DNA from: Candidatus Omnitrophota bacterium
Lineage (GTDB): Bacteria; Omnitrophota; Gorgyraeia; JAGLLT01
Reading direction: 5' to 3'
Length of the DNA: 37,122 nucleotides
NCBI GenBank assembly: GCA_023140385.1
Contig: JAGLLT010000014.1
Location: 1-37,122, forward strand
In this document: positions 10,796 to 19,900 of the stretch, in pieces
Numbering within the stretch: position 1 is the stretch's first letter
How the letters are laid out: each line of letters opens with the position of its first letter
Notes under the pieces: generated by a model
Seen by the model: the letters and a program-made list of their open reading frames with translations, nothing else
Databases searched by the model: none
Told to the model about the DNA's origin: nothing
Position numbers and translations under genes: made by a program

Positions 10796-13283
10796 ATATC
10801 CGCACCGCGAAATAGAAAAAAAATGGCAGGAGTTTTGGCAGAAAAGTAATTTGATGAAGATGGAGCCTTCGTCAGCCAAGCCGAAGTTTTACTGCCTGAT
10901 GATGTTTCCCTACCCATCCGCTTCCCTTCACGTCGGCCATGGCAGAAACTACATTATCGGAGATGCTGTCGCCAGATTTATGAAAATGAGAGGCTATAAC
11001 GTTCTTGCCCCTATGGGCTGGGATGCTTTTGGCCTGCCGGCGGAAAACGCCGCTATCAAAAATAATGTCCACCCTAAAGATTCTACCGCCAACAATATTA
11101 AAAAAATGAAGTCTCAGTTGTATGAATGGGGCGTCCTCTATGATTGGGATAGAGAGATAAGCTCCTCCAACCCGGATTACTACAAATGGACACAGTGGCT
11201 TTTTTTAAAACTTTATCACAAAGGCCTGACTTACAAAAAGGAGGCCTCTGTCAATTGGTGTCCCGGATGCCGGACGGTACTGGCTAATGAACAGGTAATA
11301 AACGGCGCCTGCGAGAGGTGTTCTTCGCGGGTGAAACAAAAAAAGCTTAAGCAGTGGTTTTTTAAAATAACGGATTACGCCCAAAGACTACTTGATGACC
11401 TGGAACTTCTTAAGGAGTGGCCTGAGCGTGTTAAAATAATGCAGAGAAACTGGATTGGCAGGTCAGAAGGTTCCTTTATTGATTTTAAGGTTGAGGGTAT
11501 GAATAAAACTTTAAGCTGTTTCACTACCCGGCCCGACACTATTTTCGGCGCCGCCTATATGGTATTGGCGCCCGAACATCCTTTTATAAATGAGATTCTC
11601 AAGGATTTACCTGAGAAAGCAAGAATTAATGATTTTTTAGAGAAGATAAAAGGCCAGAGTAGTTTTGACAGGCAGTTTGGGCAGGTTGAAAAAGAGGGAA
11701 TCTTTAGCGGCAGGTACGTTATTAACCCCGTAAATAACGAAAAAATACCCCTTTGGATAGCCAATTATGTCCTTTTTGAATATGGTACCGGGGCTGTAAT
11801 GGCCGTACCCGCTCACGACCAGCGTGATTTTGAGTTTGCCAAAAAGTACAGCCTGAATATTAAAGTGGTTATTGATAATCCCGAATGTCATCTGGAGGCT
11901 TCATCAATGAGCCGCGCCTTTGAAGGCGAGGGCGTATTAGTAAACTCGGCGCAGTTTAATGGGATAGGTTCAAAAGAAGCTAAGGAAAAGATGGCCCTCT
12001 GGATGCAGAAAAGCAGTATGGGCAAAAAAGCCGTAAATTATAAACTGCGCGACTGGCTTATTTCGAGGCAGAGATACTGGGGAGCCCCTATCCCCATAGT
12101 GTACTGTGATAAATGCGGTATTGTGCCGGTAAAGGAGGAGAATCTGCCGGTTGAGCTGCCGTATGATATTGAGTTCAGGCCAAGCGGCGTGTCACCGCTT
12201 CAGGATAATAAAGATTTTATTAATACCGCCTGTCCCGCCTGTGGCGGCCCTGCCAGGCGCGAAGTGGATACCATGGACACCTTTGTTGACTCCAGCTGGT
12301 ATTACCTGAGATTTCTGTCGCCTGATAACGCGGAAAAGGCTTTTGATGTTGAGATGGTAAATAAGTGGCTGCCGGTTGATCAGTATATCGGAGGAGTTGA
12401 GCACGCCATTTTACATCTTTTGTACTCGAGATTTATTACCAAGGTTTTTTGTGATATGGGTTTTGTCGGTTTTAAAGAGCCCTTTGAGAGGTTATTTACT
12501 CAAGGTATGATTGTTAAGGATGGGGCCAAAATGTCTAAGTCCAAAGGCAATGTAGTCAGCCCCGATAAGTTAATCGCGGACTATGGGGCGGATACGATAA
12601 GAGTTTACACTTTGTTTATCGGCCCGCCCGAAAAGGATGCTGAGTGGAATGACCGGGCGGTTGAGGGCGCGTGGAGGTTTTTGAATAAGGTATGGAAGAC
12701 AGCCGGTTCTCTCCTTAAAAACGCGGCGCCGGAGATCAGGGATGAGAAGCTTGTTAAGAGGCTGAAGAAAAAAAACAATGAGGTAATTAAAAAAGTAACT
12801 TTGGATATGGAGGGCTCTTTTCACTTTAATACGGCCATCAGCTCTATTATGGAGTTAGTTAATAAAATAAAGAGCGTGATGGATAAACAGACAAAGATTG
12901 ACGTTGAATCGGGTTATTCCAATGAAGGTAAGAAAGACTATAAAAACCTCAAAGCGGCCATTGAATCAACTGTTATTCTTTTTTCTCCCTTCGCCCCCCA
13001 CATAGCGGAAGAGCTCTGGCAGGCCTTAGGCAATAAGCCGAGTATTTTTGAAAATAAATGGCCTGATTATGATGAGTCAGTATTGAAGGAGGGTTCTGTC
13101 TCCGTGATTATTCAGATTAACGGTAAAGTTCGTTCAAAGATAGAACTGGCCAGGGGGTCTGGCGAGGCCAGCCTGAAGACGGCCGCTCTGGAAGATGAAA
13201 CGATAAAAAATTATCTTAATAATAGAGAGATAAAGAAAATTATTGTTGTACCCGACCGGCTGGTCAATATTGTCCTTGTGTAG
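10785..13283 (+). CDS. leuS: Leucyl-tRNA synthetase
   Basis: Class I synthetase charging tRNA-Leu, one of whose tRNAs lies just upstream at 9590-9677. At 832 residues the length is typical. The HIGH motif is HVGH at 49-52 and the KMSKS loop is at 582-586. The CP1 editing domain carries TTRPDTIFGAAYMVLAPEHP and GTGAVMAVPAHDQRDFEFA. Two zinc-knuckle-like Cys clusters are present (CPGCRTVLANEQ...CERC and CDKCG...CPACGG). The WYYLRFLSPDN and GGVEHAILHLLYSRF segments are standard. The C-terminus keeps the QINGKVRSKIE domain. Confidence 0.98.
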   Translation: MEGRYPHREIEKKWQEFWQKSNLMKMEPSSAKPKFYCLMMFPYPSASLHVGHGRNYIIGDAVARFMKMRGYNVLAPMGWDAFGLPAENAAIKNNVHPKDSTANNIKKMKSQLYEWGVLYDWDREISSSNPDYYKWTQWLFLKLYHKGLTYKKEASVNWCPGCRTVLANEQVINGACERCSSRVKQKKLKQWFFKITDYAQRLLDDLELLKEWPERVKIMQRNWIGRSEGSFIDFKVEGMNKTLSCFTTRPDTIFGAAYMVLAPEHPFINEILKDLPEKARINDFLEKIKGQSSFDRQFGQVEKEGIFSGRYVINPVNNEKIPLWIANYVLFEYGTGAVMAVPAHDQRDFEFAKKYSLNIKVVIDNPECHLEASSMSRAFEGEGVLVNSAQFNGIGSKEAKEKMALWMQKSSMGKKAVNYKLRDWLISRQRYWGAPIPIVYCDKCGIVPVKEENLPVELPYDIEFRPSGVSPLQDNKDFINTACPACGGPARREVDTMDTFVDSSWYYLRFLSPDNAEKAFDVEMVNKWLPVDQYIGGVEHAILHLLYSRFITKVFCDMGFVGFKEPFERLFTQGMIVKDGAKMSKSKGNVVSPDKLIADYGADTIRVYTLFIGPPEKDAEWNDRAVEGAWRFLNKVWKTAGSLLKNAAPEIRDEKLVKRLKKKNNEVIKKVTLDMEGSFHFNTAISSIMELVNKIKSVMDKQTKIDVESGYSNEGKKDYKNLKAAIESTVILFSPFAPHIAEELWQALGNKPSIFENKWPDYDESVLKEGSVSVIIQINGKVRSKIELARGSGEASLKTAALEDETIKNYLNNREIKKIIVVPDRLVNIVLV

Positions 13284-13375
13284 ATTTTTAAGAGGTTAAA
13301 AAAGAGGGGCAATGTTAGAATGAACAAGGGTTGCCTGAAAAAAGAAAAGAATAAAGAAAAGAGAGAGGTGATAGA

Positions 13376-15952
13376 TTGGCAATGGTAAAACGCCTTTTAT
13401 GCTGGTTTATTATTATTTTTACAGGATTAAATTTTTGCGTTTTGGCTTTTGCCGCTACAGACAGCCAGCTATTAAGGCAGGGTCAGGAATATTTTGACAG
13501 CCAAAAGTATGAGAAAGCCGCGGCCGCTTTTCAGGTATTGATTGAAAAATATCCTGACAGCGAATATATGCCCTATGCCTTTTATGGACAGGGCTTGTCT
13601 TATTTAAAAAGCGGTGAGTATAAAAAAGCAAAGGGCAGGTTTCGCGAGGTACTCAGCGAGTATGTGGATGAAAAAAAAATAGCCGTTGATTCTATGTTGG
13701 GCCTGGCCGAATGTTACCGGAAGTTAGGGGAGTATAATTTAGCCATTTCCACCTATGATAAAATTTACAGGAAGTATCCGGGCAAGCGGGCGGAAGTGAA
13801 TATGGGCAAGGCCTGGACATTTTATACAAAAGGCGATATGCCTTCGGCGGAGCGCTGTTTTCAAAAATTGATTAAGTCGTCCTCCAATCTTAAATCATTG
13901 GAAAAGATTTATATTTTAGGCACTATGTATAAAGAACAAAATGACCATAAAAAAGCGATTGAGGTTTTTAAGAAAATTCCTAAAGATTCAGTTTTAATTG
14001 ATGACACATATTACCAGATGGGTGATATTGCCCTAAAAGTGAAGAACCATGAAAAAGCGATTGAATTTCTGCGCGGCGTAAAATCTCAAACTTCTTACTT
14101 CAATAAAAAGGTTAACTTGCTGGAGATGGCGCGTTACCGCATGGCCGCGACTTATTATAGTCAAGATAAATTTTATGAAGCCAGAATCATTTGTGAAGAT
14201 TTTCTGAAAAAATTTCCAGCCAGCCGCCTAAAGTCCGATATTCAGGAGATTAGCGTATTAACTTATGTGGAGCAGGAAAAGATAAAAGAACTGCTTGGCT
14301 CGTATGCTAAGCTCGCGGATATTGACGCGCAAGAAAAAGAGGGGCTGAAGATTGAAAAGACAATAGCCGGTTATTTCTATTCAAAAGGTGACTATAAAAG
14401 AGCGGCGGAGTTTTATGAAAAGCAAGTTGATATTGGCAAAGGGGTTTTTGAAGAGGAAAACTTATTTAATCTGGGGAATTCGTATTTTTATCTGAATAAC
14501 TTTTCTAAGGCAATAGAGGCGTATAAAGTCTTTCTTGAGAAATTTCCAAACAGTCCTCAGATGCCGCAGGCTGCCTTCAGGTTGGGGTATGCTTTTTCAG
14601 CTAAAGGTGACTATGAAGCTTCCCTCAAACTGTATAAGATAGTAGAGAGCAGCTTTAAGGATGCCGACTATATGGATCTGGTGGTTTATAATATAGGCTG
14701 GTGTTATTTTAAACTGGATGAGAGCTCCGAAGCGCTTAAATATTATGAGAAGTTTGTTAATGCCTTCCCTCAGAGCAAAATGCTTCCGATTGTTTTGTTT
14801 GAAATAGGCAATGTTTATTATGGCGACAGCCGCTTTAGCCGGGCCATCGAATATTACCGGCAGGTAGTTGATAAATTTGCCGGTGAGGAAATTGCTCCGG
14901 CGGCCCTTTATCGCCTGGGGAGAAGTTATGCTTATAGCGGTGACACCGAGAGTGCCAATAAACAGTGGAAGAGGCTGTCTCGTGATTATCAAGGGACGGA
15001 GATGGCCAAAAAGGCTAGTCTTGAGCTGATCGAGAGTTCTTTTAATAATAAAGAACATCAAAACGCTTTTGGCACCGGCAGGAATTTTTTGAATGCCTAC
15101 CCCGATGATCTTTTAGCCGGCAGGGTAATAAAACAGATGTTGGACTTTTATCTTGAGAACAAGGAATATGATGAAGGGCTTGAGTTTTTCAACTGTTTAA
15201 CTAAAGACTATAAGGGCAAAACACTCCTTCTTGTTGAACTGTATGCAAGCTTAGGGGAGTTATATTTGGCAAAGAAGCTTAATAAACAAGCTCTCGAATC
15301 CGCGAAAAAAATATTTCTTTTAACCGATAACTTTTCTAAGGCAGTACCTTCAGAGAGCAGTATCTATGCCATCGGGAGCATTTTGTTGACTGCCGACAGC
15401 CAACGTGAAGCGATGAACTTTTATGAATTAATAGGCTCAAAAGCGGAGAACGAAGAGATGCTTAAAGCCTGCCTCTTGGGCAAAGGGGAGATTTATCTCA
15501 AATCAAAAGATTACCGGCAAGCCGGAGAATTTTTTAAAAAGTTAATTAATCAGTATCCCCGCTCAGAATTCACGGTTGAGGCCAATATGGGGCTGGCAGA
15601 CAGCTTGTATTACCGCGATATGTTTGATGAGGCGGAGGAGATATATAACAGCGTCATAACTAATTATAGAGACAAAGGGACGGTTGAAGCGTATTATAGA
15701 TTGGGACAAATTTACTTTGATAAAGGTAAGTGCAAGGAGGCGCTGGCTTGCTATCAGCATATTATTGTTTTTTGTTCAGATAAAAAGGAATGGGCTGCCG
15801 AATCCCTTCTTATGGCCGGCCGGTGCCAGGAGGAATTGGGCGTTCACGACAAAGCCGCGTCATTGTATAAGAAACTAATCAGTAATTACCCGGATACCGA
15901 AGAAGCGGAGACTGCTAATCAAAAGTTGAAAGGTTTGAATATTAAGCAATGA
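13376..15952 (+). CDS. Large exported TPR-repeat protein
   Basis: 858 residues: a signal peptide (hydrophobic CWFIIIFTGLNFCVLAFA), then TPR units almost end to end, for example YFDSQKYEKAAAAFQVLIEKYP, SGEYKKAKGRFREVL, GDYEASLKLYKIVE and KDYRQAGEFFKKLINQYP. Periplasmic TPR scaffolds of this kind are common next to Tol/Exb-type systems. The start is either TTG 13376 or ATG 13382; GAGGTGAT at 13365-13372 suits TTG slightly better. It opens the operon that includes a second TPR protein, ExbB and two ExbD, and its stop overlaps the next start as ATGA. Its specific partner is unknown. Confidence 0.85.
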   Translation: MAMVKRLLCWFIIIFTGLNFCVLAFAATDSQLLRQGQEYFDSQKYEKAAAAFQVLIEKYPDSEYMPYAFYGQGLSYLKSGEYKKAKGRFREVLSEYVDEKKIAVDSMLGLAECYRKLGEYNLAISTYDKIYRKYPGKRAEVNMGKAWTFYTKGDMPSAERCFQKLIKSSSNLKSLEKIYILGTMYKEQNDHKKAIEVFKKIPKDSVLIDDTYYQMGDIALKVKNHEKAIEFLRGVKSQTSYFNKKVNLLEMARYRMAATYYSQDKFYEARIICEDFLKKFPASRLKSDIQEISVLTYVEQEKIKELLGSYAKLADIDAQEKEGLKIEKTIAGYFYSKGDYKRAAEFYEKQVDIGKGVFEEENLFNLGNSYFYLNNFSKAIEAYKVFLEKFPNSPQMPQAAFRLGYAFSAKGDYEASLKLYKIVESSFKDADYMDLVVYNIGWCYFKLDESSEALKYYEKFVNAFPQSKMLPIVLFEIGNVYYGDSRFSRAIEYYRQVVDKFAGEEIAPAALYRLGRSYAYSGDTESANKQWKRLSRDYQGTEMAKKASLELIESSFNNKEHQNAFGTGRNFLNAYPDDLLAGRVIKQMLDFYLENKEYDEGLEFFNCLTKDYKGKTLLLVELYASLGELYLAKKLNKQALESAKKIFLLTDNFSKAVPSESSIYAIGSILLTADSQREAMNFYELIGSKAENEEMLKACLLGKGEIYLKSKDYRQAGEFFKKLINQYPRSEFTVEANMGLADSLYYRDMFDEAEEIYNSVITNYRDKGTVEAYYRLGQIYFDKGKCKEALACYQHIIVFCSDKKEWAAESLLMAGRCQEELGVHDKAASLYKKLISNYPDTEEAETANQKLKGLNIKQ

Positions 15953-16797
15953 AACTAAATAAGAATGTTTTGCTTTCTTTTTTTCTAATAGGGATTATAA
16001 TATTAAAAGGAACTTGCGCTTTTGCCCTGGATGAAGTTATTTTAAAAAGCGGTAAAGTAATAAAAGGGGAAATTCTGGGAGCCGATGATAAAGAGGTGCT
16101 TATTCAGTCTCCTGATAAGAAGGTTACCTTTACGATAGTTTATACGGATATTAAAAAGGTTAATTCTCCTAAGCCCCAGCTTTTGCTTTTAGCCGACAGT
16201 GATTTTTTCATGGGCAACTATGAGCAGGCCTATAAGAAATATCTGGAGGTGATGGGTAAGTACGGCCCTTTGAGTTGGGGAGCCCGGGCGCATTTGAAGG
16301 CGGCCAACTGTTTGATTGAATTAGGGCAGGTTGAAAAGGCGGTAAGGATGCAGGAGGAGTTTATAAAGAAATATCCTTCTGCCGGAAACGTCAGTAACTT
16401 TAAACTGAACCTGGCAAACATATTTTTTAAAGATGGCAGGCGGGATAAGGCGATAAAGATATACGAAGACTTGGCAGCTTCGGGCGGCGATGATCTGCTG
16501 GGAGAGATTAATTTTAAACTGGGTGAAATTTATTTTGGAGAAGGCGAATTTGAGAAGTCGTTAATTTCCTATTTGAGGGTTGTTGTTCTTTATCATCAGG
16601 TTAAGTGGGCAAGAAAGGCTAAATTTAAAAGCGGCCTCTGTTATGAAAAGTTAGGCGATAACCTAAGGGCACTTAAAACATACGAAGAGTTTATTAAAGA
16701 GTTTCCTCAGGGTGATTTTTCCGCTGAATCAAAGGAAAAAATAAACAGTCTTAAGAAAAGGAGAAAGGGAAATGTTGAAAAGGACAAACAGGAGTAA
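15949..16797 (+). CDS. Exported protein with N-terminal Sm-like strand region and TPR repeats
   Basis: 282 residues. A signal peptide covers about 1-26 (LLSFFLIGIIILKGTCAFA). A short beta region follows, DEVILKSGKVIKGEILGADDKEVLIQ, of the kind found at the start of many periplasmic TPR proteins. At least four TPR units occupy residues 80-270. It resembles the Tol-Pal cell-division coordinator CpoB/YbgF in layout and neighbours but lacks an obvious N-terminal coiled coil, so that name is not assigned. ATGA overlap with the previous gene; 26-base overlap with exbB downstream. Confidence 0.8.
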   Translation: MKLNKNVLLSFFLIGIIILKGTCAFALDEVILKSGKVIKGEILGADDKEVLIQSPDKKVTFTIVYTDIKKVNSPKPQLLLLADSDFFMGNYEQAYKKYLEVMGKYGPLSWGARAHLKAANCLIELGQVEKAVRMQEEFIKKYPSAGNVSNFKLNLANIFFKDGRRDKAIKIYEDLAASGGDDLLGEINFKLGEIYFGEGEFEKSLISYLRVVVLYHQVKWARKAKFKSGLCYEKLGDNLRALKTYEEFIKEFPQGDFSAESKEKINSLKKRRKGNVEKDKQE

Positions 16798-17512
16798 TTT
16801 TAAAAAAGCGACTTTTGTTTTAATGCCGGTTCTTTCATTGGCGGTTTGTGTTAGTGTTTGCGCGCAGGACGCGGCGGTAGAGGGGGGCAAGGGCTTGACC
16901 TTTTGGCGGTTGATATTTAACGGGGGCTGGGTAATGGCGGTTATTGGTATATTGTCCATTGTAGCTTTGACTCTGATTATTGATCTTTTTTTCAGGTTAC
17001 GTTCCGCAAAGATGATTCCTGCGGGTTACTTAGACGGGGTGAAGGAAACCTTGAAGGCGAGAGACCTGAAAAAAGCTATGCAGGAGAGCGAATTGCAGGG
17101 TAGCTTTATGTCCAATGTTATTCTGTCCGGCTTAAAGAAGTGCGGCCAGGACTTAAAAATGGTGCAGGAGGCGATGTCTGAGACGGGAGCCAAGGAGGCT
17201 GTTGGCCTTCAGCAAAGAGTAAATTATCTTTCTACTATTGGTACCACCGCGCCCATGCTTGGACTGTTAGGTACGGTGCTGGGTATGATCCAGGCGTTTA
17301 ACATTATTGCTTATGAAGCTGGACTGGGAAAGCCTACGGCTTTGGCCGGGGGCGTAGCTCAGGCGCTTGTTACGACCGCCTTTGGCCTGATAGTTGCTAT
17401 TCCGGCTATGGGCTTTTTCTTTTACTTCAGAAACAGGTTGGAGAAGATTGTTTTCGAGGTTGAAATAAACGCCGGTGATATTAGCCTATATCTGGGCAGG
17501 AAAAACAGCTAA
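16772..17512 (+). CDS. ExbB/TolQ/MotA-family proton channel subunit
   Basis: 246 residues. An N-terminal signal-like segment (FVLMPVLSLAVCVSVCAQ), found in some ExbB-type proteins, is followed by membrane helices at about 52-74, 154-176 and 198-218. The family core is clear: TIGTTAPMLGLLGTVLGMIQAF and GGVAQALVTTAFGLIVAIPA, the helices that line the proton path with ExbD/TolR. It powers an envelope process from the proton-motive force. AAGGAGAAAGGGAA precedes the ATG. Two ExbD genes follow, making a one-ExbB/two-ExbD motor. Confidence 0.93.
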   Translation: MLKRTNRSNFKKATFVLMPVLSLAVCVSVCAQDAAVEGGKGLTFWRLIFNGGWVMAVIGILSIVALTLIIDLFFRLRSAKMIPAGYLDGVKETLKARDLKKAMQESELQGSFMSNVILSGLKKCGQDLKMVQEAMSETGAKEAVGLQQRVNYLSTIGTTAPMLGLLGTVLGMIQAFNIIAYEAGLGKPTALAGGVAQALVTTAFGLIVAIPAMGFFFYFRNRLEKIVFEVEINAGDISLYLGRKNS

Positions 17513-17523
17513 AGAGATATAAG

Positions 17524-17940
17524 ATGAGATTTTTAAAACAGGATAAAAAGCAATTTGGATTTCAGATGGCTCCGATGATAGACGTGGTTTTTCAGCTGCT
17601 CATTTTTTTTATGAGTGTCTCAACTTTTCATCAGCTGGAGACTGAGAAAGATATTAAAATTCCGGTTGCCGATGAGGCGAAGTCTTTGCAGGAGGCTGCA
17701 CAAAATCTAATTGTTAACATAAGAAAAGATGGGACGATAATTATAAATCAAATCATTTACCGGCCGGAGCAGATAGTAGCTATACTTGCTGATTTGCCTC
17801 TTAAGCATGTGCATCAGGCAATTATCATCAGGGCTGATAAAAATGTATCCCACGGTCGGGTTTCTGAAGTTATGAGCGCCTGCGCGGCGGCAGGCGTGTG
17901 GGATGTATCTTTTGCCGCTTACCAGGAAGAACAAAAATAG
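17524..17940 (+). CDS. ExbD/TolR-family motor protein (first copy)
   Basis: 138 residues: a short cytoplasmic start, one membrane helix and a periplasmic domain. The proton-carrying aspartate is Asp20 in MAPMIDVVFQLLIFFM. The periplasmic part has the ExbD pattern (LIVNIRKDGTIIINQ, then AIIIRADKNVSHGRVSEVMSAC). It lies 11 bases after exbB and 17 before the second exbD. The two ExbDs share the membrane helix but differ outside, suggesting a heteromeric stator. Confidence 0.93.
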   Translation: MRFLKQDKKQFGFQMAPMIDVVFQLLIFFMSVSTFHQLETEKDIKIPVADEAKSLQEAAQNLIVNIRKDGTIIINQIIYRPEQIVAILADLPLKHVHQAIIIRADKNVSHGRVSEVMSACAAAGVWDVSFAAYQEEQK

Positions 17941-17957
17941 GCGAGGGTTTAGAGAAG

Positions 17958-18407
17958 ATGAAGTTTTTACCCAAAAATGATGAGGAAATTGGCTTTGAGT
18001 TAGCTCCGATGATTGACATAGTTTTCCAGCTTTTGATTTTCTTTATGTGCGCTTCAAGTTTTTTTGTCGCTGAAAGCCTGCTTAATGTTAATCTTCCTAC
18101 CTCTGTTGGCGTTCAGAAGAAGCCGGCGATAGCGGTAGACGTACTGATAAACGTTTTGTCTGACGGAACGGTGTTGATGAATGAGAAAAAGTACGATAGT
18201 TCAAAGTCAAGGGATTTGCCGGAGCTAAAAGGGATATTATTAAGCCTGTCTGAGAGTTTTGAAGATCAGCCGGTTATTATCAGCGGAGATTGGAATACGC
18301 GCCATGAACGCATAGTTGACGTATTAAATGTTTGCGCGGCCGCCAATATTAAATCAGTATCATTTCTAATCCCGGAAAAAACTATTAGCAGAATGCGAAG
18401 TAAGTGA
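17958..18407 (+). CDS. ExbD/TolR-family motor protein (second copy)
   Basis: 149 residues. The start is ATG 17958 (MKFLPKNDEEIGFELAPMID), matching the first copy residue for residue in layout; a longer frame overlapping the previous gene is less likely. The proton-carrying residue is Asp20 in APMIDIVFQLLIFFM. The periplasmic domain contains DVLINVLSDGTVLMNEKKY and PVIISGDWNTRHERIVDVLNVC. In the last motif Gly-Asp-Trp replaces the more usual Ala-Asp. It precedes the TonB-like gene by 13 bases. Confidence 0.92.
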   Translation: MKFLPKNDEEIGFELAPMIDIVFQLLIFFMCASSFFVAESLLNVNLPTSVGVQKKPAIAVDVLINVLSDGTVLMNEKKYDSSKSRDLPELKGILLSLSESFEDQPVIISGDWNTRHERIVDVLNVCAAANIKSVSFLIPEKTISRMRSK

Positions 18408-18420
18408 AATAGAGAATAAT

Positions 18421-19512
18421 ATGAAAGAAAAACCATATCCGTTAATAATCGCGGTAGCGATTCATGTAATCTTGCTTTTATGTTTGGCTAATATTTTGAT
18501 CGTTAAGCCCAGCGTGAGAAAAATTCTTTTTGATGCCAAGCTTATTTCGAGTAAAGACATAGGCCGGCCCACAGAGAGGAAAAAACATGATACTGTGGTT
18601 TCAAAAGAAGGAATTACACCAGTTAAAGAACTTATGGTTCCTAAACAGGATGCCATTACGGTTGATAGAAAACTGGACATGCCCGCTTTAAGTACAAGTA
18701 TTGACGTAGGCACTGAGGATTTTAAGATAGACTTAGACCTCAAGGATTTAGATAGTTTGGGTATGGATAAGTCGATGACCGGTAAGCTTAAGTTTACCTC
18801 TACGGCACGAATAACAGGCAGAGGGAAGAGAATAAGAGGCCGGCTGATTTTTCCTATTTCAACTTATGCCGACTGGGATAACGACCCGACGACTATTCCC
18901 AACTTAATGAATGAACTTGGGCGCCGCACCAATATTAGGGTTTCTATTGAAGAGAAAAAGATTGATTTTACCGATAAAAAGGGGCTGTTTAAGTTTCCGA
19001 TGCTTTTTATGAACGGCCACAACGAGTTTCTCTGGAGTTCAAAAGAGATAGATAACCTGCGTGAGTACCTTACCCGCGGAGGTTTCTTTTTTGTAGTCAA
19101 CGACAACGCTGAAAAGGGGCCCTTCGAAGAGAGTTTCTATAAAGAAATGAAAAAGGTTTTTCCGAAAAAGAGCTTTAAAAAGCTTCGTATGAGTCATCCC
19201 ATATGGCAGTCATTTTACAAGTTTAAAAAATACGGCGACCTGGGCGATGCCTTGTACAAAGATTTGCCGGTTGAGGCCTACGCGATGTATCACGACGAGA
19301 AAATGATAGTATGTTATTTGGCGACAGGTGATGCTTGTGACGGATGGGCGGAGGCCGGTGGTTTAAAGTGGCCGGGAACAAAAAAGTCCCACCATGACTA
19401 TGCCCATTCGAACATGGAGTGGCAGCAAGCGGCCGGCGCGGGAGATGAGGGCATAGAAAATTCCTTCAAAATCGGCATAAACATTATTGTTTACGCTCTT
19501 ACTAATATGTAG
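18421..19512 (+). CDS. TonB-like N-terminal anchor fused to a DUF4159 domain
   Basis: 363 residues, in the position where tonB normally follows exbB-exbD. Residues 1-30 look like a TonB anchor: a short basic start and a helix containing His (LIIAVAIHVILLLCLANIL). An extended linker runs to about 138. The rest matches DUF4159: RLIFPISTYADWDNDPTTIPNLMNELGRRT, LFMNGHNEFLWSSKEIDNLREYLTRGGFFFVVND, and PFEESFYKEMKKVFP. DUF4159 has a class I glutamine amidotransferase-like fold and unknown function; it usually occurs as a separate protein. Inference: the motor acts on, or through, this domain in the periplasm. Confidence 0.82.
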   Translation: MKEKPYPLIIAVAIHVILLLCLANILIVKPSVRKILFDAKLISSKDIGRPTERKKHDTVVSKEGITPVKELMVPKQDAITVDRKLDMPALSTSIDVGTEDFKIDLDLKDLDSLGMDKSMTGKLKFTSTARITGRGKRIRGRLIFPISTYADWDNDPTTIPNLMNELGRRTNIRVSIEEKKIDFTDKKGLFKFPMLFMNGHNEFLWSSKEIDNLREYLTRGGFFFVVNDNAEKGPFEESFYKEMKKVFPKKSFKKLRMSHPIWQSFYKFKKYGDLGDALYKDLPVEAYAMYHDEKMIVCYLATGDACDGWAEAGGLKWPGTKKSHHDYAHSNMEWQQAAGAGDEGIENSFKIGINIIVYALTNM

Positions 19513-19531
19513 TTTACCCTATATTTTCTGT

Positions 19532-19900
19532 ATGTTAAATCTTACCAAAGAAGAAAAGCTTATCACCATCTTTATTATTCTGGCCCTTATTTTAGGTATG
19601 GGCACTCTTCACTTTAAAAGGTCGATTAAGAGCCCTGATGAAAGCGCGAGCCAGCAGGATTTTAAGCGGGGCGCGGGTTTGATAGAGGAAGAAATTAAGA
19701 AGAGTAAACAGGTCAATATAAATAGAGCTGATGTAGACGAGCTTAGCAGTCTGCCGGGGGTAGGAAAAGTGATAGCCGCCAGGATCACGGCTTACCGCCT
19801 GGAGAAAGGGGATTTTATACACAGGGAAGACATTAAAAAGGTTAAGGGGATAGGAGATAAAAAATTTGAAAAGATGAGGGAATATATACTACTTAAATGA
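19532..19900 (+). CDS. comEA: ComEA-like DNA-binding protein
   Basis: 122 residues: one N-terminal membrane helix (ITIFIILALILGMGTLHF), a linker, and a C-terminal helix-hairpin-helix domain with the family signature VNINRADVDELSSLPGVGKVIAARI and IKKVKGIGDKKFEKM. It binds incoming double-stranded DNA for natural transformation. ATG 19532 is chosen; a TTG frame from 19487 would overlap the previous gene, and neither has a clear ribosome site. Its stop overlaps the comEC start as ATGA. Confidence 0.9.
   Translation: MLNLTKEEKLITIFIILALILGMGTLHFKRSIKSPDESASQQDFKRGAGLIEEEIKKSKQVNINRADVDELSSLPGVGKVIAARITAYRLEKGDFIHREDIKKVKGIGDKKFEKMREYILLK

Noticed and set aside
14597-15061. 154-codon minus-strand frame inside the large TPR gene
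   Set aside because: A shadow of the TPR coding sequence: no ribosome site, no recognisable domain, and the plus-strand repeats fully explain the region.
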